Assembly (NCBI RefSeq): GCF_019052365.1
Contig: NZ_JAHQUY010000063.1
Coordinates: forward strand, 1-17,354
Direction of reading: 5' to 3'
DNA length: 17,354 nucleotides
Source of the DNA: Leyella stercorea
Lineage (GTDB): Bacteria; Bacteroidota; Bacteroidia; Bacteroidales; Bacteroidaceae
Shown: piece by piece, positions 7,865-14,850 of the stretch
Numbering within the stretch: position 1 is the stretch's first letter
Layout of the letters: each line of letters begins with the position of its first letter
Program-made: the position numbers and the translations under genes
The notes under the pieces: generated by a model
Seen by the model: the letters and a program-made list of their open reading frames with translations, nothing else
Databases searched by the model: none
What the model was told of the DNA's origin: nothing

Positions 7865-7952
7865 AGGCCTTTTTAGACCTTTCTAAGCCTTTTTAGGCCT
7901 TTCTAAGCCTTAGCTAATTCTTTTTACTCTTTTACCTTTTTACTCTTTTACT
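7865..7952. repeat. Low-complexity tandem repeats in the spacer between peptidase and PqqD genes
   Basis: Two neighbouring arrays fill most of the 116-nt spacer. 7865-7911 holds about 2.3 copies of a 20-nt unit (AAGCCTTTTTAGGCCTTTCT, itself two similar 10-mers); 7921-7952 holds two copies of a 16-nt unit (TTTTTACTCTTTTACC). In the transcript (minus strand) the spacer is purine-rich. No start codon lies in the spacer on the coding strand, so it does not hide a small precursor gene. Confidence 0.8.
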
Positions 7953-7954
7953 TT

Positions 7955-8416
7955 CTACCTTTCCAACCTGTTTACTTTTCTATATATGTACAGCAGGTAG
8001 CGGCGTATGGGCAGCAGTCGGGTCCAGATAGCCGAATAGATGCGCCATTTGCGTCCTGAGGTATAGTCGGGCGTGCTGCGTCCTTTGCGGTAGAACGCCA
8101 GAGCGATGCCGCGTATGTCTGCCAGCGTACACTCCTCGGTGCCGAGATTGCCGTCGCCGCGCAGCGTCACCTTGTCGCCGTCGATATTCACGATGCGGTG
8201 CAGCACGTACGTCTTCGGACTTATCTCTGCCAGCACAGCGTCGCCGCAACGCACGGTGGTGTGTTTGCCAAGTATCGCTTTGTCGCGTCCGTCTTCGAGG
8301 AACGGGCGCATGCTGAAGCCTTTCAGTTTGAAGGTGACGGTGTGCCCTTGGTTTATCATCTCCACGAAGTACGGTATCAGTTGTGCATTGTTGTACTGTC
8401 TTATTTCTTTTTCCAT
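7955..8416 (-). CDS. S24/S26-family peptidase, Ser-His type
   Basis: 153 residues. The serine motif GFSMRPFLEDG (S35) matches the box around the catalytic Ser of LexA/signal-peptidase folds. The second box is TYVLHRIVNIDG with H73 at the place of the general base, followed by LRGDGN (86-90), as in the ER/SipW-type signal peptidases that use Ser-His instead of Ser-Lys. There is no N-terminal membrane segment; the C-terminus (127-148) is basic-aromatic and amphipathic, perhaps a surface anchor. The kinase-like gene ends 75 nt upstream and the PqqD gene begins 116 nt downstream. In RiPP clusters of other phyla, S24/S26 peptidases and HPr-kinase homologues travel with PqqD proteins, so a role in processing a PqqD-bound peptide is plausible but inferred. 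It could also be an inactive regulatory relative. Confidence 0.8.
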   Translation of the reverse strand: MEKEIRQYNNAQLIPYFVEMINQGHTVTFKLKGFSMRPFLEDGRDKAILGKHTTVRCGDAVLAEISPKTYVLHRIVNIDGDKVTLRGDGNLGTEECTLADIRGIALAFYRKGRSTPDYTSGRKWRIYSAIWTRLLPIRRYLLYIYRKVNRLER

Positions 8417-8418
8417 GT

Positions 8419-8482
8419 TGAGATAGGGTGGTGGTGAGGTGGTGAGGTGGTAAGATGGTGTGGTGGTGAGGTGTTGAGATGT
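8419..8482. repeat. GGTGGTGAG low-complexity repeat in the kinase-peptidase spacer
   Basis: Degenerate copies of a 9-nt unit (GGTGGTGAG, with GGTAAGATG and GTGTTGAGA variants) fill the 75-nt spacer. The plus strand has many GG doublets (possible two-tetrad G-quadruplexes), the transcript is CCACC-rich. No start codon is present on the coding strand. Confidence 0.8.
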
Positions 8483-8491
8483 GTTGTGATT

Positions 8492-9391
8492 TTACTGATG
8501 GGGTGCTGTCAGCGTCTTGAAGCTCACCTCTGCTGCCTCCTTGTTGGGCAGACAGTGCAGCGCATAGATGTACTGTGCAGCCTCAATGAGTCGTATCACG
8601 GCGTTGTATGTGTTGCGGAACACCACTTTGTCCCACTTCATCGTAGAGCAGGCAGGCAGAATGTATGTGAACGCCTTTGTAGGCGCCAGACGCTCCACGC
8701 GGTTCTCCTTCGCGCGCACTATCTGCGTTAAGGCTCCGATCGGTGCCTTAATGTTGCGGTAGCACGGCGTCTTGCCGCTCCACGGACTGCCGTAGATGTA
8801 CGCCTTGCCGTCGATGACGCGCACCACGGGGTTGTCGTCGTTCATCAAGTCCGATCCCGGTATGTTGTCGAGCCAGAGCTGCGTGTGCGTGCTCTTGCCC
8901 GTGCCGCTCTTTGCGGTGAACGCATAGCCATAGCCGCCGTTTCTCACGAGCGAAGCGTGTATGAGCAACGTGTCGAAGAAGCTGCCGCGGAAGGCGTAGA
9001 GCATCATCAGCGCATTGTTCAGTCCGAACTGGCGCATCTGATAGTCGCCGTTCAGCGCACAAACGCCCTCGCTGAAATCCTTGTTGGTCTGCAGCAGACA
9101 GCAGCTGCGTCCGTGTATGTCCTTCACTATATACTGGTAGCCGCCGTTGTCGAGTAGGTCTACTACGGTGTCGCCGTTGCCCGTCTCGAACGTGTCGATG
9201 CGCTCGCGGCGGTTCTTATCCACGGGAGCCAGCGTGTCGTCCACGCGCAGCGTAAAAAGAAAATCGTCGTTTGAGCCTTCCTTCTTGAAAGGCTCGAACG
9301 ACGGTAACAGTTCGGTGTTGTTCTTTCCGTTTTCGGCAAAGACAACCCTCACGTTATGTTCTGCGATGCAATAGTCTGCTATGATATCCAT
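8492..9391 (-). CDS. HPr kinase/PEPCK-fold kinase-like protein
   Basis: 299 residues. The HPr kinase-type P-loop region is clear: LLIHASLVRNGGYGYAFTA leads into KSGTGKSTHT (161-170, K166 and S167 binding phosphates), then LMNDDNPVV (182-190) as the metal-binding acidic motif, and YGSPWSGKT (200-208) as the third conserved box. True HprK has an N-terminal DRTGG-like domain; here residues 1-140 are unrelated and variable, as in the kinase homologues of lasso-peptide and PqqD-linked clusters, which phosphorylate peptides. The start codon overlaps the stop of the upstream gene by one base (TAATG), so translation is probably coupled. There is no HPr or PTS gene nearby, which argues against classical carbon regulation. 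The substrate is unknown. Confidence 0.85.
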   Translation of the reverse strand: MDIIADYCIAEHNVRVVFAENGKNNTELLPSFEPFKKEGSNDDFLFTLRVDDTLAPVDKNRRERIDTFETGNGDTVVDLLDNGGYQYIVKDIHGRSCCLLQTNKDFSEGVCALNGDYQMRQFGLNNALMMLYAFRGSFFDTLLIHASLVRNGGYGYAFTAKSGTGKSTHTQLWLDNIPGSDLMNDDNPVVRVIDGKAYIYGSPWSGKTPCYRNIKAPIGALTQIVRAKENRVERLAPTKAFTYILPACSTMKWDKVVFRNTYNAVIRLIEAAQYIYALHCLPNKEAAEVSFKTLTAPHQ

Positions 9392-9831
9392 TATTTCTTC
9401 TTCGCCTTCTTTGTCTGCAAATCGGCACGCTCGCTATCGTCTGGTACGAGACAGCTGTATGTAAAGTCGTGCTTTGTGACGTATTTCACGTTGTAGTGTC
9501 CTCTTGTTGCGTAGCGCTTCTTTATAGCCACGTATTTCTTCTCTATCTCCTTGCGTGTCTTTGCGAAGTAGGTTACGCAAGTGGGGGTGGCGAATCCGTT
9601 AGCCTTCAGATGGTCGCGCAACTGGAACGAGTAGTTGTTGCGGCTGTAGAGAAAGCCTGTCTTGGTGTCTACCCAAGCCGAATCGAGCTGCTGAATCTCT
9701 GTGATGTACACCGTAGAGTCGTTGAACGATGTGGCTACACCGTATACGTAGAGTCGCTCCTGCTTCTGCAGTGCGAACATAAGCGACGGCATGAGCAGCA
9801 GTGCCAATGCCAGTAATGTGCGAATCTTCAT
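9391..9831 (-). CDS. Small secreted hypothetical protein
   Basis: 146 residues with a good signal peptide (MKIRTLLALALLLMPSLMFA, cleavage before LQKQ). The mature part is beta-rich at first (RLYVYGVATSFNDSTVYITE), has a tyrosine-rich middle (FLYSRNNYSFQLRDHLKANG), two cysteines (about 84 and 126), a basic helix (FAKTRKEIEKKYVAIKKRYA) and a lysine-rich tail (QTKKAKKK). I do not recognise a family. It starts 58 nt downstream of rpoD with no promoter-like box between them, and its stop overlaps the start of the kinase-like gene by one base, so it belongs to the same transcript. As the only exported protein of that unit, it is one candidate partner of the kinase/PqqD module (weak inference). Confidence 0.75.
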   Translation of the reverse strand: MKIRTLLALALLLMPSLMFALQKQERLYVYGVATSFNDSTVYITEIQQLDSAWVDTKTGFLYSRNNYSFQLRDHLKANGFATPTCVTYFAKTRKEIEKKYVAIKKRYATRGHYNVKYVTKHDFTYSCLVPDDSERADLQTKKAKKK

Positions 9832-9889
9832 TTCTTTCCTTGTTTTCTGTTGTTTCAGCGGCGCTGTCAGTTTTGGTTGCGTCGCAGCT

Positions 9890-10753
9890 TTATCTGCCCA
9901 GGTAAGCCTTGAGCAGCTTGTTCTTTGTATTCTGTTTCAGCTTGCGTATAGCCTTCTCTCTTATCTGGCGTACACGTTCGCGTGTGAGTCCGTACTTGTT
10001 GCCGATTTCCTCCATCGTGCATTCGGGCTGGTTGATGCCGTAGAAAGCCTCTATCACGTTGCGTTCGCGCTCGTTGAGCACGGAGAGGGCCAGCGCAATC
10101 TCCTCGCGCATCGACTCTATCACGAGCTGGCTGTCGGTAGACGGCTCGTTCTCGCTCGGCATAAAGTCGAGCATGCTTGCTCCGTCGCTCTCGGTCATTG
10201 GCGCGTCTACGCTCACCTGTCGTGTGTCCACCTTCAGCACGTCCTCAATCTTTTCGTGCGGCATATCGGTCTTTTCGGCTATCTCGTCGATGCTTGGTCG
10301 GCGTTCGTTCTCCTGCTCAAACTTGTTCAATATGCGCTTTATCTTGTTCACGCTACCCACCTGGTTGAGCGGCAGACGCACCACGCGGCTTTGCTCTGCG
10401 ATGGCCTGCAGAATGCTCTGTCTGATCCACCATACTGCGTACGAGATGAACTTGAAGCCGCGTGTCTCGTCGAACTTCTCTGCAGCCTTCAGCAGTCCGA
10501 TGTTGCCCTCGTTGATGAGGTCGGGCAGCGAGAGACCCTGATTCTGATATTGCTTTGCAACGGAGACAACAAAACGCAGATTCGCCTTTGTCAGCTTCTC
10601 AAGAGCCTTGCGGTCGCCGTTCTTTATGCGGTGGGCGAGCTCCACTTCCTCTTCTGCGGAAATCAGCTCTTCGTGGCCAATCTCCTGAAGATACTTATCG
10701 AGCGAGGCGTTCTCTCGATTTGTAATCGATTTGGTTATTTTAAGTTGTCTCAT
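9890..10753 (-). CDS. rpoD: RNA polymerase primary sigma factor RpoD
   Basis: 287 residues, the short length typical of the Bacteroidota primary sigma factor, which lacks region 1.1 and the large non-conserved insert. Region 1.2 begins at LDKYLQEIG (18-26); regions 2.1-2.4 include LTKANLRFVVSVAKQY, LSLPDLINEGNIGLLKA and YAVWWIRQSI (105-114), the last recognising the -7 box; region 3 spans about 125-205; region 4.2 is the helix-turn-helix TMEEIGNKYGLTRERVRQI (246-264), which reads the -33 box. It directs housekeeping transcription at TTTG/TAnnTTTG promoters, an example of which precedes it. Downstream genes on the same strand start 58 nt after its stop without a visible terminator, so it probably leads a longer operon. 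Confidence 0.97.
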   Translation of the reverse strand: MRQLKITKSITNRENASLDKYLQEIGHEELISAEEEVELAHRIKNGDRKALEKLTKANLRFVVSVAKQYQNQGLSLPDLINEGNIGLLKAAEKFDETRGFKFISYAVWWIRQSILQAIAEQSRVVRLPLNQVGSVNKIKRILNKFEQENERRPSIDEIAEKTDMPHEKIEDVLKVDTRQVSVDAPMTESDGASMLDFMPSENEPSTDSQLVIESMREEIALALSVLNERERNVIEAFYGINQPECTMEEIGNKYGLTRERVRQIREKAIRKLKQNTKNKLLKAYLGR

Positions 10754-10821
10754 TAAGTGTTGCTTTTTTTGATATTATTTTATTGTTAAAAGGGTAGGTG
10801 CGCTTTGGGCGCATCGTTCTG

Positions 10822-10853
10822 CAAATTTAACCATTTCTCTCGGTTGTCGCAAA
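10822..10853 (-). promoter_or_regulatory. rpoD promoter
   Basis: On the minus strand TTTG (10850-10853) is followed after exactly 20 nt by TAAATTTG (10822-10829), matching the Bacteroidota -33/-7 consensus. The predicted start of transcription near 10815 leaves a leader of about 60 nt. Confidence 0.75.
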
Positions 10854-10894
10854 TTTTAATCTATTTATTTTCGGTTGCGGGTGCAATTAACAAA

Positions 10895-10923
10895 AAAGCG
10901 GAGGTCTTTAGGGCCTCCGCTTT
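10895..10923 (-). terminator. degP terminator, GCGGAGG palindrome family
   Basis: AAAGCGGAGG (10895-10904) pairs perfectly with CCTCCGCTTT (10914-10923). Read on the minus strand the hairpin is followed by six T (10892-10897). Its core GCGGAGG...CCTCCGC recurs twice near 14855-14928. Confidence 0.85.
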
Positions 10924-10929
10924 GTATCT

Positions 10930-10963
10930 TAGTAGCCTATGACATTCCTGTCGTAGGCTACTA
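10930..10963. other. Second stem-loop directly after degP
   Basis: Arms 10930-10943 and 10950-10963 pair over 14 positions with one mismatch (G-U if read on the plus strand) and a 6-nt loop. It lies only 4 nt past the degP stop and 6 nt before the main terminator, without its own T-run. It may protect the 3' end of the message, or be part of a mobile palindrome. Confidence 0.5.
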
Positions 10964-10967
10964 TTGT

Positions 10968-12434
10968 TTAGTCCTCAAGCGGCACTGCGAAGTAAGCCTT
11001 CTTGCCGGTAGGATAAACGCCCTGGATGTAGAGCACGGGGTCTTTGCTTGTAGAAGCCTCCTTCACGGCGTTCTGCAGATCCTCGATAGTCTTCACGGCG
11101 CTGTCGTTGACGCGCTGGATGATGAAGCCCTTTGTGATGCCTGCGTTCTTCAGCTTGCCTGCGTTCACCTTCAGCACCTCCAGACCGTAGCCAATGTTCA
11201 TCTGCTCCTTCTGGGCGTCTGTAACGGCGCGGAAGTTGCCGCCGAGCACGTCGAGGTCAGCCTTCTTTACGACCTGCGTGTTGCCCTTCTCGTTCTTCAG
11301 CGTCAAGGTCTTTGTAGCCTTCTTCTTGTCGCGCAGATAAGTGACGGTCACCTTGTCGCCCGGGCGTTTCTTTGCGAGCACCTCCTGCAGTTCTGCCATC
11401 TTGCCCACCGGCTTGCCGTCGATAGCAGTGATGACGTCGCCTTCCTTCATGCCAGCCTCTTCAGCCGCACTCTCCTCAGAAACCTTGGCTACGTAGATGC
11501 CCTCCATTGTGCCGAGGTCTACGTCCTCGCCCTTGTCCTTCTTGGCGTCAACATAGTTCTTCACGTCCTGACCCTGGATGCCGATGAGCGCGCGCTGCAC
11601 GGTGCCGTACTGCTTCAGGTCGGCTACCACCTTATTCATGATAGAGGTAGGAATAGCGAAGCCGTAGCCGCTGAACGAACCTGTCTGCGAGTAGAGCATG
11701 GCGTTGATACCGATAAGCTCACCGCGAGTGTTGACGAGTGCGCCGCCCGAGTTACCGGGGTTGATGGCAGCGTCGGTCTGTATGAACGACTCCACGCCGT
11801 TCTGATAGAGCGAGCGAGCCTTAGCGCTCACGATGCCCGCCGTAACGGTGTTCGTAAGGTTGAACGGGTTGCCCACGGCGAGCACCCATTCGCCCACCTT
11901 GATGTCGTCGCTGTTGGCGATGGTGATAGCCGGCAGGTTCTTGCCGTCGATCTTGATGAGCGCCAGGTCAGACGCCTTGTCGGTGCCGATGATGCGAGCC
12001 GAGTATTCCTTGTTGTCGTTGAGCGTAATGGTCAGTTCGTCGGCGTCAGCCACCACGTGGTTGTTCGTTACGATGTAGCCGTCGGTAGAGATGATGACGC
12101 CCGAGCCAGATCCCTGCTGCTTCGGTGTGCGCACGCTGCGCTTCTGCTTACCGCCGTTGCCCTGCGGGTTGCCGAAGAAGCCGAACGGGTCAGAGAAGAA
12201 GTCGGAGAACGGGTCGCTCTCCACCTCTACGGTCTGCACCTTCGAGTTCTTTGTGCTGAGGATATGCACCACCGACGGCAGCGACTTCTCTGCTGCGTAC
12301 GTCAAGTCGACGGGCTGGGCAGGCACGGCAGCCGATGTAGCCGGCGTAGCGTTCACCTTTAGTAATGTTCCTGTAGAGAAGGCAAAGGCAAGAGCGCTCA
12401 TTGCCACAACAAAATACTTAGAATACTTTTTCAT
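10968..12434 (-). CDS. degP: DegP/HtrA-family periplasmic serine protease
   Basis: 488 residues, the usual length for DegP/DegQ with two PDZ domains. Signal peptide at about 1-29 (MKKYSKYFVVAMSALAFAFS). The trypsin-like domain has the full triad: H126 in TNNHVVADA, D156 in ASDLALIKI and S229 in NPGNSGGAL. The loop at 70-105 is rich in Asp/Phe/Gly (DPFSDFFSDPFGFFGN), the LA-loop typical of DegP-type enzymes. PDZ1 spans about 283-380 (ALIGIQGQ, then AGMKEGDVITAIDGKPV) and PDZ2 about 395-480 (AGITKGFIIQRVND). It degrades or refolds damaged envelope proteins and is expected to be relevant to the many exported proteins here. It has its own promoter and terminator. DegP and DegQ cannot be separated by sequence alone. 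Confidence 0.95.
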   Translation of the reverse strand: MKKYSKYFVVAMSALAFAFSTGTLLKVNATPATSAAVPAQPVDLTYAAEKSLPSVVHILSTKNSKVQTVEVESDPFSDFFSDPFGFFGNPQGNGGKQKRSVRTPKQQGSGSGVIISTDGYIVTNNHVVADADELTITLNDNKEYSARIIGTDKASDLALIKIDGKNLPAITIANSDDIKVGEWVLAVGNPFNLTNTVTAGIVSAKARSLYQNGVESFIQTDAAINPGNSGGALVNTRGELIGINAMLYSQTGSFSGYGFAIPTSIMNKVVADLKQYGTVQRALIGIQGQDVKNYVDAKKDKGEDVDLGTMEGIYVAKVSEESAAEEAGMKEGDVITAIDGKPVGKMAELQEVLAKKRPGDKVTVTYLRDKKKATKTLTLKNEKGNTQVVKKADLDVLGGNFRAVTDAQKEQMNIGYGLEVLKVNAGKLKNAGITKGFIIQRVNDSAVKTIEDLQNAVKEASTSKDPVLYIQGVYPTGKKAYFAVPLED

Positions 12435-12570
12435 AGTTCTGTTTATTTTCTTGTTTGTTATTGTTTTCTAATCGTTTGCGACCTACTTAACGCTGTCGTC
12501 CGGTTTGACACATTGCCGTTCGTGTGGGTCGAGCGGTGTTAAAACAACAGCGTTTCTGTTTTCGTGGTTG

Positions 12571-12604
12571 CAAATTTAGGCGCAAAAATTGTTAATCTGA
12601 CAAA
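12571..12604 (-). promoter_or_regulatory. Probable degP promoter
   Basis: Minus-strand TAAATTTG (12571-12578) matches the -7 consensus; TTTG (12601-12604) lies 22 nt upstream, slightly more than the usual spacing. The leader would be about 130 nt. The rest of the 246-nt gap to the next gene shows nothing further. Confidence 0.5.
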
Positions 12605-12680
12605 TTGACATGCATCTTTATCCCATTTTAACACTACAATTTAACATATTAACGGCTGTTAGAAAACAAATGCTCGTTTT

Positions 12681-13877
12681 TTACTTTTGTTTTATATCTG
12701 CCGCCTCCCTGCGTCTCATGTTGGGGAAGTAGCGCAGTGTCAAGTAAAGTGTAGCAATCATACCGATAGCTCCGCCAGCATAACCTATATATTCTATAGA
12801 TAGTCGGCTCACCACCAGTCCGCCTATGTATGCGCCGCTGCCTATGCCGAGGTTGAAGATGCCAGAGAAGATAGACATGGCGATGGACGTGGCGTGCTCA
12901 GGCGCAAAGCGTATGGTGTTGTCCTGAAAGGCTATGTTGAACGCCGTAGCCATGGCTCCCCACAAGATGCAGACGGCGAGGATGTACGCCATGCCCGTAG
13001 CCGCAGCCTGCAGCAGAAGCATGCACAAGGCAGGACCTAACGTGACGGCAAGCATGAAGCGGCGGCGGTTAGACATATAGTATTTTGAGAAGGCTATGCT
13101 GCCGAACATGCCCGAACCGCCGAACACGATGAGCACCAGCGTCACGGTGTCGGGCGCCATGGCTGCCACCTTGCCCAGGAATGGCTCGATGTAGCTATAA
13201 CCAGTGTAGTGGGCTGTAGCGAAGAGCACCGACATGATGAACACGCCCAGCAGCACGCGGTTGTGCAGCAGCGTCGGAAGCTCCTTGAAGGCGAACTTAC
13301 CTCGACTCTGCAGCTTGGGGAACACCATGAGTATGAACACGAAGATGAGGGCGGAGATGATGGCGATGCTCAGAAACGTCATTCGCCAGCCTACATAAAG
13401 TCCGACCACACGACCCAGTGGCAGACCTACAACCATGGCTACCGACGAACCGGTGGCAATGGCGCTCAGTCCTAAGGCACGCTTTCCGTCGGGCACGGTA
13501 CGTACGGCAAGTGGCGGAGCAATCGACCAAAATATGGAATGGGCGCACGCCACACCAATGCGCGAGAGCATCAGTGTGTAATAGCCTTCGGCAAATGCCG
13601 ATGCAACATGGCTCACAACAAACAGGGCTATAATGGAGAGCAGAAGCCGCTTTAGCTCCATCTTCGACACCATTATCATCAGCGGCAGCGACATTATAGC
13701 CACCACCCATGCGTACACCGAGATGAGCAGACCGGCGCGCGCCTCGCTGATATTAAGGTCGGTGGCTATGTCGGTGAGAAGACCGATAGGCATAAACTCG
13801 GAGGTGTTGAACACGAACACGGCAAAGGTAAGCCCTACAAGGGGCAACCATCTGGTAAAAGATTCTTTGTTTTGCAT
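12681..13877 (-). CDS. sotB: SotB-like MFS sugar efflux transporter
   Basis: 398 residues, twelve predicted membrane helices, nearly the same length as E. coli SotB (396). Several blocks match that protein as I remember it: FNTSEFMPIGLLTDIA near the N-terminus, YAWVVAIMSLPLM, SRIGVACAHSIFWSI, SAIATGSSVAMVVGLPLGR, GWRMTFLSI, TAHYTGYSYIEPF and IFSGIFNLGIGSGA. SotB is a drug:H+ antiporter-type member of the major facilitator superfamily that exports arabinose and related sugars; the substrate here is not known. It is monocistronic with its own promoter. The next gene downstream (degP) has its own promoter and unrelated function. No obvious terminator is seen after the stop. Confidence 0.88.
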   Translation of the reverse strand: MQNKESFTRWLPLVGLTFAVFVFNTSEFMPIGLLTDIATDLNISEARAGLLISVYAWVVAIMSLPLMIMVSKMELKRLLLSIIALFVVSHVASAFAEGYYTLMLSRIGVACAHSIFWSIAPPLAVRTVPDGKRALGLSAIATGSSVAMVVGLPLGRVVGLYVGWRMTFLSIAIISALIFVFILMVFPKLQSRGKFAFKELPTLLHNRVLLGVFIMSVLFATAHYTGYSYIEPFLGKVAAMAPDTVTLVLIVFGGSGMFGSIAFSKYYMSNRRRFMLAVTLGPALCMLLLQAAATGMAYILAVCILWGAMATAFNIAFQDNTIRFAPEHATSIAMSIFSGIFNLGIGSGAYIGGLVVSRLSIEYIGYAGGAIGMIATLYLTLRYFPNMRRREAADIKQK

Positions 13878-13919
13878 CCTAAAAATAAAATGTGTTACTT
13901 GTTATTCTTTTTTACGCTG

Positions 13920-13953
13920 CAAAGTTACGCAATTAATAAGGTATAACTGCAAC
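13920..13953 (-). promoter_or_regulatory. Probable sotB promoter
   Basis: Minus-strand TAACTTTG (13920-13927) is a perfect -7 match and is the same octamer used at rnpB. The -33 element is a weaker GTTG (13950-13953) after a 22-nt spacer. Confidence 0.5.
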
Positions 13954-13973
13954 ATGTAAACGTTTAACGTTGC
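13949..13973. promoter_or_regulatory. Imperfect palindrome over the sotB -33 region
   Basis: GCAAC (13949-13953) and GTTGC (13969-13973) flank the perfect 10-nt palindrome TAAACGTTTA (13957-13966). It overlaps the proposed -33 element of sotB, so it could be an operator for a regulator; no regulator gene is adjacent. Confidence 0.3.
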
Positions 13974-14075
13974 AGAACGTGATGCAAATCAAGCGAAGGC
14001 CGCAAAAAATCTTTCCCTAAATTCTTAAAATGTGGCAGAATAGGGATATTCATAACATTTTATAGGGAAATTTCT

Positions 14076-14106
14076 CTTGTCGTTAGTCGAATTTATCGTA
14101 AATTCG
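14076..14106 (+). promoter_or_regulatory. Possible promoter of the beta-barrel gene
   Basis: CTTG (14076-14079), a 19-nt spacer and TAAATTCG (14099-14106), one base off the -7 consensus, 27 nt before the start codon. Confidence 0.35.
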
Positions 14107-14133
14107 CAACATTAATCAAAAAAACATAGAACA

Positions 14134-14823
14134 ATGAAGAAGTTTTTAATGGCAGCCCTAGCGCTGCTTACATCGGTGCTCGGCGTGCAGGCGCAGGGCT
14201 ATCAGGACTATAGAGACCATAACTACGGCAGCCGCCGCGACTACTCCATGTATGCCAATCGCTACGATCGCTTCGGCATCGACGGCGTGTATATGGGCAT
14301 ACGCATCGGTCCGTCGTTCACCACCGTCGACTCCGACGACAAGGCGCTCGACGGAGGCAACACGCAGACCGGTCTCAACCTCGGCGTGTTCGGCGGAATG
14401 CAGCTCTCGCCGAAGGCTCCCGTCTTCATCGAGAGCGGACTGATGTATGTAGAGAAGGGCGGCAAGAACCTCTATGAGGGCAAGAAGGTGACCTACAGTC
14501 TTCACTATCTCGAGATACCGATCGTCGTGAAGTACGCCATACAGCTCAACGAGCACTTCTCTGTGCAGCCGTTCGCCGGCGGTTACTTTGCGTTCGGCGT
14601 GGGTGGCAAGGCTAAGAACTTCGGCGACCGCGAGGTGTCCAACTCCTTCTCACACCATTACTTCAAGCGCTTCGACGCTGGTCTGCGCTTCGGTTGTGGC
14701 GTGACGTACGACCTCTTCTACGCCGACCTCACCTACGATGTCGGACTCTCTAACATCTGTCACGACGAGTTCGACACATCGCACAACCGCAGCCTGTCGC
14801 TCAGTTTGGGTGTCAATTTCTAA
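14134..14823 (+). CDS. PorT-like outer-membrane beta-barrel protein
   Basis: 229 residues. Signal peptide 1-20 (MKKFLMAALALLTSVLGVQA, then QGYQ). Residues 22-45 are Tyr/Arg/Asp-rich and probably periplasmic or disordered. From about 50 the sequence alternates as amphipathic strands: VYMGIRIGPSFTTV, GLNLGVFGGMQLS, VFIESGLMYVEKG, LHYLEIPIVVKYAIQL, VQPFAGGYFAFGV, FDAGLRFGCGVTYD, LFYADLTYDVGLSNI, ending in LSLSLGVNF with the terminal Phe typical of outer-membrane proteins. This is the PorT/OMP_b-brl pattern common in Bacteroidota. PorT itself is needed for type IX secretion, but many paralogues are not, so no gene symbol is given. It is probably monocistronic; the large inverted repeat follows 27 nt after its stop. 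Confidence 0.85.
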   Translation: MKKFLMAALALLTSVLGVQAQGYQDYRDHNYGSRRDYSMYANRYDRFGIDGVYMGIRIGPSFTTVDSDDKALDGGNTQTGLNLGVFGGMQLSPKAPVFIESGLMYVEKGGKNLYEGKKVTYSLHYLEIPIVVKYAIQLNEHFSVQPFAGGYFAFGVGGKAKNFGDREVSNSFSHHYFKRFDAGLRFGCGVTYDLFYADLTYDVGLSNICHDEFDTSHNRSLSLSLGVNF

Positions 14824-14850
14824 CATTTTATAGTGCATTTGTAGCCTATT

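Noticed and set aside
7518..7896. Short plus-strand open frames opposite the PqqD-like gene
   Set aside because: They begin inside the bidirectional terminator and are antisense to a gene with clear family features.
9791..10756. 321-residue open frame on the plus strand opposite rpoD
   Set aside because: It covers the whole of rpoD in antisense, and its translation has no family features.
10875..12362. 495-residue open frame on the plus strand opposite degP
   Set aside because: It is antisense to an unmistakable DegP with complete triad and PDZ domains; the reading is a product of codon bias in the real gene.
14053..14833. 13-nt direct repeat TAACATTTTATAG before and after the beta-barrel gene, as possible insertion footprint
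   Set aside because: A match of this length in AT-rich DNA is expected by chance about once or twice in a window of this size, and nothing else suggests a mobile element there.
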